A stretch of 42,540 bases of DNA from a virus. The stretch spans positions 1-42,540 of IMG/VR virus record IMGVR_UViG_3300020190_005437, one strand, 5' to 3'. Shown here in pieces: positions 24,937 to 32,213 of this stretch. Positions within the stretch are counted from its first letter, which is position 1, and every line of letters begins with the position of its first letter. The position numbers and the translations under genes were made by a program. Below the pieces are notes generated by a model, which did not search any database, was not told where the DNA came from, and saw nothing but the letters and a program-made list of their open reading frames with translations.

Positions 24937-25614
24937 ATGTCCAATGGGAATAATTCAATAACCGGCGGGGATCTTGATATTTATGGAGGAAGTTCTCCTG
25001 CGATAACGGGTGGAACATATTTTGGTGAAGGGTCTTCACAGATAGGATTGGACCCAGGACCATCGGCTAATTTCGATACTAGGTACACTTTGATTGCTTT
25101 AAATCCTGGTGGTTTAGAAAGAGTTAATTTGACTTTTTCGAATTTCAATGACCCTAAAAAAATCAGGTTCTATAATACATCTATGAATGTTGCGTGGCAA
25201 GACGTTACAGAACAAAAGTTGGATCTGGTTGATTTTTTCTATCCGGTGAGAGATTTCTCTGGGTATCAACAGCAGACTTTTGTTATAGCTCCTTATACAT
25301 CGGTTAATCTAGATCAGGGTGACTTTGACACAACCTTGGGTGAAATTGGTTTATTTATGGCAAGAGCACAATTTTATGCAGATGCTACACCAGATCAAAG
25401 AATGCTTTACTGGGAATACAAAGGTTCAAGATTCATTATGGCTGATTTTATGATGTTGACCGGGCAGGTAAAAAATGGTAGAATTTGGAAGGGGTGGCAA
25501 ACAAGCAATGATGTTAGTTCAGAGATAGGATACACCGGAGCTGCAACCGGGGGGTTTGTATTTTCAAATCCAACCGAGTATAATGTAAAATTAACGGTTC
25601 TAACCGCAAGTTAA
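24937..25614 (+). CDS. Virion-associated-like protein A
   Basis: Started at the ATG two bases after the previous stop, it is 225 residues; an in-frame upstream start inside the neighbour is rejected. The N-terminus is Gly/Ser-rich with no signal peptide. The rest is beta-rich, and the C-terminal part (LYWEYKGSRFIMADFMMLTG ... GGFVFSNPTEYNVKLTVLTAS) matches the end of the following protein. The two are therefore paralogues, probably small fibre, fibritin-like or decoration proteins. Both follow the late box at 23769. Confidence 0.65.
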   Translation: MSNGNNSITGGDLDIYGGSSPAITGGTYFGEGSSQIGLDPGPSANFDTRYTLIALNPGGLERVNLTFSNFNDPKKIRFYNTSMNVAWQDVTEQKLDLVDFFYPVRDFSGYQQQTFVIAPYTSVNLDQGDFDTTLGEIGLFMARAQFYADATPDQRMLYWEYKGSRFIMADFMMLTGQVKNGRIWKGWQTSNDVSSEIGYTGAATGGFVFSNPTEYNVKLTVLTAS

Positions 25615-25615
25615 A

Positions 25616-26158
25616 ATGGCTACCAGACCTATACTCTGCCCTCCAATTCCTCCCAATGGTTGGATTTTCTTCAAAAACCAATTCGTGTTGGAGGAAGATT
25701 TCAACTATACAACTTTTTTTAATTTCAAAGATTTATTCTTTGATGTTGAGGATTACTCAAGATTGATGATCACACTCAAAAGAACTAAATCAATAAAACT
25801 AAGTCAAACCGATATTGGAACTGAAGGATTTGTGAGATGGATAGCAGTCAAAGTTCAATATCCAGCTCCTAAAAATCCAATATTATTCGCTTCACAAACT
25901 CCAATTATTCCCGGCGTTCCAACCCCTACTAACGGTACACCTCAAATTCAAAAATACATTCATTGGAGCTATCAAGGAAAAAATTACAACCTAGGAGAAC
26001 TTATGGTGTTGAGCGGAAACCCCCTCGGATCTACCGATTCCGATGTAACTGGATGGAATTTGAGCGAATATGATTTACTTTATTCTGGTGGGGGAATCAC
26101 TTTTACTAATCCCCACCCCGACTTTGATGTTAAGCTACAAGTTCTTGTTGCTAAATAA
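25616..26158 (+). CDS. Virion-associated-like protein B
   Basis: This 180-residue protein starts one base after the previous stop. The C-terminal half follows the same plan as protein A: HWSYQGKNYNLGELMVLSG, a variable loop, then GGGITFTNPHPDFDVKLQVLVAK. The N-terminal half is different (PPIPPNGWIFFKNQFVLEED), with alternating beta strands. No enzymatic motif is visible. It is likely a structural partner or a tandem duplicate that has diverged at the N-terminus. Confidence 0.65.
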   Translation: MATRPILCPPIPPNGWIFFKNQFVLEEDFNYTTFFNFKDLFFDVEDYSRLMITLKRTKSIKLSQTDIGTEGFVRWIAVKVQYPAPKNPILFASQTPIIPGVPTPTNGTPQIQKYIHWSYQGKNYNLGELMVLSGNPLGSTDSDVTGWNLSEYDLLYSGGGITFTNPHPDFDVKLQVLVAK

Positions 26159-26186
26159 AAAAATTCGGAAAACGAAATTTCTGAAT

Positions 26187-26194
26187 GATATATA
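26187..26194 (+). promoter_or_regulatory. GATATATA box before the 888-residue repeat protein
   Basis: The box lies 24 bases before the ATG at 26219, followed by an A-rich leader without a Shine-Dalgarno. Confidence 0.55.
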
Positions 26195-26218
26195 GAACGT
26201 AAAAAAATTCAAAACAAA

Positions 26219-28885
26219 ATGGATTTACTGAATAAACTCAAAACACTAAGAAATACAACAACCTCTCCTGAGGTAAAAGCTATCTGCGAATCAAACATTC
26301 AAAAGATAGAAAGGGGGGATTCTAATATCAACACCGATCTGATTATGGAATCTATTCAAAATATTGAAACTGTGAATACACCAGCACAAGATCCCTTTCA
26401 GTTGATAAGAGAACAAGAATTGGCTAGATCGAGAAACTCAGCTAGTAGAATCATGGAATCTTGGGGTGGTGTTGGAAACGGATTATCCAAAAACTCAGGA
26501 AGCTATGTTGAAAGCGAAAAGTCGCAAACGTCTAAAGTAGACTATTCTAGTTTGAACGAAAATTTAGCCGCTCTTTCTTCACACGACAAAGGGGTAGAAG
26601 CTTTCATGAAATCCGAAGAAGTACACAATCTAGGTGTTTTAGAAGGTATTAATATTATTCGTAATTCTGGCATTTTCGAGCATCCTTCTATCAAAATTAT
26701 TTGCGAAAAATATTATCATTTGCTCAAAACCAAAAACATGCCAGAATTTCTTGTTGCAGAAGGATTTCTACAAGAAATGAAGAATTTCGATTGGGATGAA
26801 AGAGTTCAGGAAATTACCGAATCTATAGAAGACCTTTTAAATGATCTTAGACCCGAAATTGAAGTTTCAAAAGCATTGTATGCAATTTCTAGCAATGCCG
26901 GATCCGACTTTTACTCGCCAGTAACTGAATCCTTGAACAATTGGTTGGTTTCCGAAAATAAATCAATTTCTCTTTTGTCGAAGGAAATTTCAAGATGGCA
27001 ATTTAATCCAATCGTGAGAAATTTATTGAATAATCTTTCTCTGATGGAGAGCGATTCGTCCAAATTAAATATTCCAATTCATTCTGGTAATTCTTCGGTG
27101 AGAAGAGTTTTCTCACCTGTTCTCGTTGAAGGAGGTAAAACAATATTTACTATAGGGTCAAATGTTTTCGAAGGATCTAATCAAGGATTGAAGAGGTTGA
27201 ATCGTGGCCAAGTTGCTGTTTTGCCTAAAAATTATCTTTCTATTTTGGAATCTTTTTATGCTCCTTATGTGAAAGCTGATGAGCATGGTTTAAATGTTTT
27301 TGTAGGTAAAAATAAATTCTCATTGGTCGAAGAAGGGGAAGGCGTATCGGTTCTTTTCAATGGAAAATCGATGAGATTTCAAGATAAAATCAATCTTTCA
27401 AAAGCAATCGGATTAGAAATTTCTGGATCACTGGGAATGAATGAAAATAAAATTGTTTATGACATTCTGAATTTGTATGAAAACTTCTTTTCTATCGTAG
27501 AACTTGATTTTGCAAAGAGAATCGAATCTAAAGTTTACGAAGGTGCTTCTGTTAATTTGATCAAGTGGGAAAACAAAATTTTCCTAAATCGAATCAACGA
27601 GTCAATGTCAGATAATTCCGTATTCGAAGTTAACGGAACACAGGCAACTAATATGGTTAAGGAATTCCTAAAGTATGACATTTCAGAAGGTTTAACAGAA
27701 TTCTTAGAGGGAGAATCTAGAATCAAATCTATTATGATTAATGATAGAAAAAAACTGATGGAAAATATCACAGTTTTAGAAGGACAGCTTCGAAAAGTTG
27801 AATCTCAAATGGGTTTAAATCCTTTGTTTGCTAATTCGGACGAACTTCAAAGAGCACAAAATTTGTTAGAAAAAGAACTTTCTTCGTTGCGCAAAAAATG
27901 GTCTGCTGTTAACAGCGAACTGGATAAAATTGAAAACCAAGCTCTTGCTTTCGAGGAAGTTTTCGAGGATGATAAATTCAATGTGGGAGAATATGTTAAA
28001 GTTTTAGAGAACGGTAATACGGGAAAAATTATTTCTATTGACAGCACCTCTGGGTCCTACACTGTTTTGATGGATAACGGCAGAACCGGGGATTTTAAAA
28101 TCGATGAGATTGAAAATTTAGATGATGCTTTATCCAGAGCAGGGGATGAGAACGAAGCAGATTCAGAATCACAAGAGGAATTAAAAGAAGCTTCGCAGCA
28201 AATGGCAATTGCCCCTGGAAAATCTTCGAAAGAAAAGAAAGATTCAACACCAGCAAACACGATGAGAAAAAATACCGAAACTGCTCCCAAGGGAAAGGAT
28301 AACGATAAGTCTGGTCAAAAAGATTTCGAAAATTTGAAGGATGCTAATTTAGAAGAAGCTCCAGAAGGAAATGAAAAACACACCAAATATAAGGCAAATA
28401 AAGGTGCAGGTTATAATTTGTCCGAAGATACAACATTTAGCAAATCTGATGTTAAACTCATGAGATTGGCAGAAACCCCCGGATCCGAAGAAGGAGATGC
28501 AGATTATGATGTAAAAGGAATTAGATACAAAGCAAAAAATCCACAAGTCATGAAGACAGATCCGAATTTTGCTTCTGCCCCCGGAAATGAAAAGGGAAAA
28601 CAACCCCATTACAAAGTAGACGATGAAATGGGTTACAATGTTGATGAAAAAACTGGACTAGGAAAAATAAATCAAAATTTTGCTGTTGCCCCGGGTAAGG
28701 CTGAGGGAGATGCCGGGTATGGAGTAAAAACCATCAAAGGTAAATCACACAGTCCGCAGGTACAAAAAACAGATCCTAATTTTTCGGTTGCACCCTCTAA
28801 AGGAGCAGACGGTAAACTTGATTATAAGTCAAACAGTGAAATGGGTTACAATATCGACGAAAGCGAAGAGTCAAAAAAAAACTAA
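26219..28885 (+). CDS. Large protein with KOW-like domain and C-terminal APG repeats
   Basis: This 888-residue protein is mostly helical in its first 590 residues, including a strong coiled coil near 510-585 (LRKVESQMGL ... LRKKWSAVNSELDKIENQ). Residues 593-635 look like a KOW/SH3-like barrel (FNVGEYVKVLENGNTGKI then GSYTVLMDNGRTGDF). From about 660 it is acidic and repetitive: at least five units share a core like N-F-x-x-A-P-G/S-K followed by Y-K-x-x-x-E-M-G-Y-N-x-D-E. No family is recognised. The late box and neighbours suggest a virion or prohead-interior protein. The frame stops directly after a -1 slippery heptamer. Confidence 0.75.
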   Translation: MDLLNKLKTLRNTTTSPEVKAICESNIQKIERGDSNINTDLIMESIQNIETVNTPAQDPFQLIREQELARSRNSASRIMESWGGVGNGLSKNSGSYVESEKSQTSKVDYSSLNENLAALSSHDKGVEAFMKSEEVHNLGVLEGINIIRNSGIFEHPSIKIICEKYYHLLKTKNMPEFLVAEGFLQEMKNFDWDERVQEITESIEDLLNDLRPEIEVSKALYAISSNAGSDFYSPVTESLNNWLVSENKSISLLSKEISRWQFNPIVRNLLNNLSLMESDSSKLNIPIHSGNSSVRRVFSPVLVEGGKTIFTIGSNVFEGSNQGLKRLNRGQVAVLPKNYLSILESFYAPYVKADEHGLNVFVGKNKFSLVEEGEGVSVLFNGKSMRFQDKINLSKAIGLEISGSLGMNENKIVYDILNLYENFFSIVELDFAKRIESKVYEGASVNLIKWENKIFLNRINESMSDNSVFEVNGTQATNMVKEFLKYDISEGLTEFLEGESRIKSIMINDRKKLMENITVLEGQLRKVESQMGLNPLFANSDELQRAQNLLEKELSSLRKKWSAVNSELDKIENQALAFEEVFEDDKFNVGEYVKVLENGNTGKIISIDSTSGSYTVLMDNGRTGDFKIDEIENLDDALSRAGDENEADSESQEELKEASQQMAIAPGKSSKEKKDSTPANTMRKNTETAPKGKDNDKSGQKDFENLKDANLEEAPEGNEKHTKYKANKGAGYNLSEDTTFSKSDVKLMRLAETPGSEEGDADYDVKGIRYKAKNPQVMKTDPNFASAPGNEKGKQPHYKVDDEMGYNVDEKTGLGKINQNFAVAPGKAEGDAGYGVKTIKGKSHSPQVQKTDPNFSVAPSKGADGKLDYKSNSEMGYNIDESEESKKN
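28320..28885 (+). repeat. Degenerate ~30-residue APG/GYN repeats
   Basis: At least five degenerate units encode a core of A-P-(G/S)-x-x-K/E, about 15-20 residues, then (M/A)GYN. TDPNF and NPQV segments recur too. The +57-codon frame beyond the stop carries two more SFAP/AFAP cores, which indicates that the repeat region once continued or still continues past the stop. Confidence 0.75.
28876..28882 (+). promoter_or_regulatory. Candidate -1 programmed frameshift heptamer (A AAA AAC)
   Basis: The 0-frame reads TCA AAA AAA AAC TAA, so the canonical heptamer A AAA AAC sits immediately before the stop. This is one of the most efficient -1 slip sequences in bacteria. A -1 slip enters an open frame ending at 29052. 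A perfect 14-base palindrome (28922-28935) lies 40 bases downstream, farther than a typical stimulatory hairpin. A run-length polymorphism or sequencing error in the A9 run is the alternative. Confidence 0.6.
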
Positions 28886-29052
28886 AAAAAATCCTTAGCA
28901 GGGTTTGGGCTTTTGCACCATCTGATCCGGATCAGGATAAAAAACCAAAACCTTTTGTAGATGACTACAAAAAAGGAATGAGTTTTGCTCCGACTGGAAA
29001 ATCTGAAGACAACAAACTTTCTGATGATTCACCAGAGGAAAATAAGTTTTAA
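28882..29052 (+). CDS. -1 frame extension of the APG-repeat protein
   Basis: The open frame from 28882 to the TAA at 29050-29052 lacks a start codon near its beginning. After a -1 slip it would add 56 residues including VWAFAPSDPDQDKK and MSFAPTGKSEDNK. These carry the same AP core as the repeats upstream in the other frame, which is strong evidence that this is genuine coding sequence tied to the upstream protein. It could be expressed by programmed frameshifting, or be the remnant of a frame broken by an A-run indel. Confidence 0.6.
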   Translation, partial: LKKILSRVWAFAPSDPDQDKKPKPFVDDYKKGMSFAPTGKSEDNKLSDDSPEENKF

Positions 29053-29110
29053 ATGAAACTAACCCCGAGGTTAAAACTAAGATTCTAAGTTAGCAATTTT
29101 TTAACATTTA
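28886..29110 (+). other. Gap after the APG-repeat protein
   Basis: Most of this 225-base stretch is the -1 frame extension to 29052. The remaining 58 bases include a short TAACC-CCGA-GGTTA stem near 29059 and a T-run near 29095, which together are too weak to call a terminator. No GATATATA box was seen before the gp55 gene. Confidence 0.6.
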
Positions 29111-29470
29111 ATGACGAAAGTTTACGTTACCAACTCCAGTTTAATGGATGCTATTTTAGAATCTAAAAAAAATGGACAGCTGACTGTAGAGGCCATTGAA
29201 ATGTTCAATTTAATGATTGCTGGAATTTCCAAGAAAATGGCTTACAAAGATCCAGACGACAAAGCTGATTGTATGGCTTTTGCCATGGAGGATCTTTGTA
29301 AATATTGGAACAGATTCGACCCTACTAAATCAAATAATCCATTTGCATATTATACACAAATAGCTAAAAACGGATTTGCAAAGGGCTGGAAAAAAATACA
29401 TCCCCCAAAATCACCCAAAACCATTCCATTTTCTTATATTACAGGAGAAGACAATTCCTATAATATTTAA
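29111..29470 (+). CDS. 55: gp55-like late sigma factor
   Basis: T4 gp55 binds host RNA polymerase and recognises the late -10 element. This 119-residue protein matches gp55 in the first part (VYVTNSSLMDAILESKK, like the T4 VNNKELLQAI start) and in the sigma region 2 core (YWNRFDPTKSNNPFAYYTQIAKNGFAKGWKKI, like T4 NFDETKYKNPHAYITQ). It lacks most of the C-terminal part of the 185-residue T4 protein, which contacts the sliding clamp, so clamp-dependent activation may differ. One base separates it from gp4. It is the best candidate to read the GATATATA boxes. Confidence 0.85.
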   Translation: MTKVYVTNSSLMDAILESKKNGQLTVEAIEMFNLMIAGISKKMAYKDPDDKADCMAFAMEDLCKYWNRFDPTKSNNPFAYYTQIAKNGFAKGWKKIHPPKSPKTIPFSYITGEDNSYNI

Positions 29471-29956
29471 ATGACTGACATCAAGAAAATAAAACCCAAC
29501 GGTGACTACAAATCTGGTTTGTATGTACCCGTTAATCCAGAAAAATATGTTGGGGATATTCACAACATTATTTGTAGATCAAGCTGGGAATTCAGATTTT
29601 GCAAATATTGTGACAACAACGAAAAAATTTTAAAATGGAGTTCTGAACCAGCGGCAATTCCTTATTACAATCCACTAGATAAAAAAGATCACAATTACAA
29701 CGTTGATTTTTACTTGAAAGTTCTTCAAGATGATGGAAATGAGCAGGAATGGTTGGTCGAGGTGAAGCCAGAAAAACAACACCAAAAGCCAATATACGAA
29801 GGAACATACACAGTAGAAAAATTAAAATCTTACAATCACAAAATGCAAATTTGGATTACAAATCAAGCAAAATTCAAAGCTGCAAAACACTGGGCAGAAA
29901 GCAGGGGTATGAAATTCGGAGTTGTCAACGAGAAATTCCTATTTCAAAGCAAATGA
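29471..29956 (+). CDS. 4: Head completion nuclease (gp4-like)
   Basis: This 161-residue protein is similar along its length to T4 gp4 (50/65, 150 residues), needed to complete filled heads before tails attach. Conserved features are YVPVNPEKYVGD, then RSSWEFRFCKYCDNNEKILKW, then SEPAAIPYYNP, then YNVDFYLKV and LVEVKPEKQ, the D...E-x-K arrangement of a restriction-like nuclease fold. KFKAAKHWAESRGMKFGVVNEKF follows at the end. It starts directly after the gp55 stop and overlaps the next gene by four bases. Confidence 0.93.
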   Translation: MTDIKKIKPNGDYKSGLYVPVNPEKYVGDIHNIICRSSWEFRFCKYCDNNEKILKWSSEPAAIPYYNPLDKKDHNYNVDFYLKVLQDDGNEQEWLVEVKPEKQHQKPIYEGTYTVEKLKSYNHKMQIWITNQAKFKAAKHWAESRGMKFGVVNEKFLFQSK

Positions 29957-30555
29957 TAGACTTTCCTGAACAGGCTAAAAAATTGAGAAGTCAATTTTCC
30001 TCTTTATCTGAACTTAATTCCTCCGTAAACCAAGAATTCTCGGAGAAGTATGGTCCCGACTCGAAAAATACCGGTGAAAAATTCACAGCCTTCAAAAGTG
30101 GAAAAATTTATTTTGGATTGCATACCACAAAATCAAAAACAGGAGAAAAAAATTCTTTTGTGAATAGATACCCTTGTTTTCTTTTTTTATCCGAAGAAAG
30201 AATTGGAAATAGGATAATTTGTAAAGTTATGGATTTAACAATTATCCCACCCGATAATCTCGCAGAAATTTTAACACGTTTGACCACGACTTTTTCGGAA
30301 ATACTTGAAGAAAATGTGAGAAACATTTCCGAATCTCAGATGCCATTGAATCTAAAAGGGGAAAATTTACAAAAAATATTTAAAGGAACTGGATATGAAT
30401 TCGCAATTTTTGGATTCGAAAAGGAAAATTTGCGAGGAATGAAAATAGTAGATTATTCAGATTGGGTAAAAATTCCATATTTTAGCCAAGCAACTTTAGA
30501 GGGTCTCTCTTTGGATCAGATATATAAAGAATATAAATCGAAAATAAAAATTTGA
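29953..30555 (+). CDS. Hypothetical protein downstream of gp4
   Basis: This protein is 200 residues from the ATG at 29953, which overlaps the gp4 stop as ATGA. An upstream frame start at 29749 runs through gp4 and is rejected. The middle (SGKIYFGLHTTKSK, RYPCFLFLSEERIGNRIICKVMDLTIIPPDNLAEILTRL) resembles a phage protein family in which a YPL/YPC strand is followed by LxxIPP and a helix. I recall such proteins beside gp4 in T4-like phages, without a known function. It is not similar to T4 gp53, which follows gp4 in T4. Confidence 0.65.
   Translation: MIDFPEQAKKLRSQFSSLSELNSSVNQEFSEKYGPDSKNTGEKFTAFKSGKIYFGLHTTKSKTGEKNSFVNRYPCFLFLSEERIGNRIICKVMDLTIIPPDNLAEILTRLTTTFSEILEENVRNISESQMPLNLKGENLQKIFKGTGYEFAIFGFEKENLRGMKIVDYSDWVKIPYFSQATLEGLSLDQIYKEYKSKIKI
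30519..30526 (+). promoter_or_regulatory. GATATATA box before the portal genes
   Basis: The box lies inside the end of the preceding gene, 59 bases before the portal ATG at 30586. It is weaker support than the intergenic copies because it overlaps coding sequence (QIYKEYK). Confidence 0.35.
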
Positions 30556-30585
30556 TTTTGTCTATAAAACCAAATTTCTGACTTC

Positions 30586-32211
30586 ATGGCAGGATTTAAT
30601 GAGAACCCAAACACCAACCCTGTATTCCAAAGAATTAGGGACTCGATCAAAAATCTGAGCAATTTCGGATTGAGATATGGAGACATGGTGGTCAAAAATT
30701 CACAGGCAATTGGTACCACAGAAGCAGAATTTTTAAAGAAAGGTCCGATTGAAGATGAAACTACACTTTTCTCTTTAGGTAGACAAGATACGACTACCAG
30801 ACAGTATATTTCATATTTTGATAAAGACTATGCAGGAAAAAGAGATTATCTAAGAAAATTTTCTTTAAATCCTGAGATTGAATACATTTTGGATACGGTC
30901 TGCGACGAGGCAATTTCCTATGATGGATTTAATTTTTTCGCATATCCAGCCTTCTTAAACATTATTGGAATTAAAAAAGATGTTTCAGATAAAATTGATT
31001 CGACGTACAAAAAATTGTACGACATGTTTGGTTTCAATGACGATATTTCTGCATGGCAATATTTCAGACAACTCCTTGTTGATGGTTTCGTTGCTTTCGA
31101 AATCGTATACGATGACAAGGGGAAAAATATTATTGGTTTCAAAGAACTAGACGCAACCACCCTTATGCCTTCCGTAGAAAAGCAAAAAGATGGAACCTTT
31201 TTAAATGTTTGGTATCAATATCCTAAGGACGAAAGAAAAAGGAGAATGCTTTACGATTCCCAAATCATTTATCTTTCTTATGCCAAAGGCAATACTGTTT
31301 CAAGAGTAAGTTATTCAGAAAGATTGATTCGTCCGTACAATGTTCTCAGGATCATTGAATACACCCGTGTTATTTGGTCTGTGATGAATGCATCATTCCG
31401 TCTAAAAATGACAGTCCCAGTGGGGTCCAGATCGCAACAAAAGGCTATGCAAACCCTTGGCGAGTTGATGTCCATATACAAAGAAGATATTCAATTCAAC
31501 GATGAAAGTGGGGAACTTTCGGTAAATGGTCAGCCAAAAATTCAATTTTACAAAAATTATCTTATGCCTAAGGGAGCTTTAGGTACTCCAAATATTGAAC
31601 CCCTTAACACCGCCGGACCAAATTTGAATGATCCAGCTCCTTTGGCTTATTTTTTCGACAAGTTGGTTCAAGAATCTAAAATTCCATTTTCTAGATTCCA
31701 AGGACCAGATGGTGGATCGATTGGTAAATATGCCAATGCAGCCGAAGGATTGGATAAAGAGGAAATTAGATTCGCAAAGTTTATCATGAGATTAAGATCC
31801 GTTTTCCAGGACATTCTTATAAAACCTTTGTGGATTCAATTGTGTAGAGATTTTCCGCAATTGGAGAAAGATTATATGTTCAGAAGTCAACTTGGATTAA
31901 CTTTTGTTTCGGATAATCCATTCAGAGTGAATCAGGAAATAGAAACGATGAACAAAAGGAAAGAATCCATAGATGCCATGTATGGATTGGTGGACGGAGA
32001 AGGACAGCCTTTCTTTTCTTTGGGTTATCTAATTGAAAATTTTCTAGGAATGACTGAGGATGATATCAAAGCCAATGAAGAAGCTAAAGAGAAGACCAAG
32101 AATAAAAAATCAAAAGAAACTCCAGAAGGTGGAGAAGGCGCTGAAGGTGGTGATTCAGAAGCAGGAACTGAACCAGAAGGATCCCCGCCAGAAACAGAAA
32201 CACCGGCATAA
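30586..32211 (+). CDS. 20: Portal protein, copy 1 (gp20-like)
   Basis: This 541-residue protein is close to T4 gp20 (524). Portal rings form the head entry pore and dock the terminase and the neck. Conserved segments include ISYFDKDYAGKRDYLRKFSL, EIEYILDTVCDEAI, AWQYFRQLLVDGFVAFEIVYD, QIIYLSYAKGNTVSRVSYSERLIRPYN, and the clip/stem region QFYKNYLMPKGALGTPNIEPL. The C-terminal 45 residues are a Lys/Glu/Gly-rich tail. It is followed after two bases by a second, full-length portal gene. The start follows an A-rich leader. Confidence 0.95.
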   Translation: MAGFNENPNTNPVFQRIRDSIKNLSNFGLRYGDMVVKNSQAIGTTEAEFLKKGPIEDETTLFSLGRQDTTTRQYISYFDKDYAGKRDYLRKFSLNPEIEYILDTVCDEAISYDGFNFFAYPAFLNIIGIKKDVSDKIDSTYKKLYDMFGFNDDISAWQYFRQLLVDGFVAFEIVYDDKGKNIIGFKELDATTLMPSVEKQKDGTFLNVWYQYPKDERKRRMLYDSQIIYLSYAKGNTVSRVSYSERLIRPYNVLRIIEYTRVIWSVMNASFRLKMTVPVGSRSQQKAMQTLGELMSIYKEDIQFNDESGELSVNGQPKIQFYKNYLMPKGALGTPNIEPLNTAGPNLNDPAPLAYFFDKLVQESKIPFSRFQGPDGGSIGKYANAAEGLDKEEIRFAKFIMRLRSVFQDILIKPLWIQLCRDFPQLEKDYMFRSQLGLTFVSDNPFRVNQEIETMNKRKESIDAMYGLVDGEGQPFFSLGYLIENFLGMTEDDIKANEEAKEKTKNKKSKETPEGGEGAEGGDSEAGTEPEGSPPETETPA

Positions 32212-32213
32212 TT

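Noticed and set aside
28922-28935. Perfect 14-base palindrome as the frameshift-stimulating hairpin
   Set aside because: It is 40 bases past the heptamer rather than 5-9 and has no loop, so it is not a good stimulator. It may be a chance GATC-containing palindrome.
29749-29952. Long N-terminal extension for the protein after gp4
   Set aside because: It would lie wholly inside gp4 in another frame, and the ATG at 29953 makes the usual ATGA overlap.
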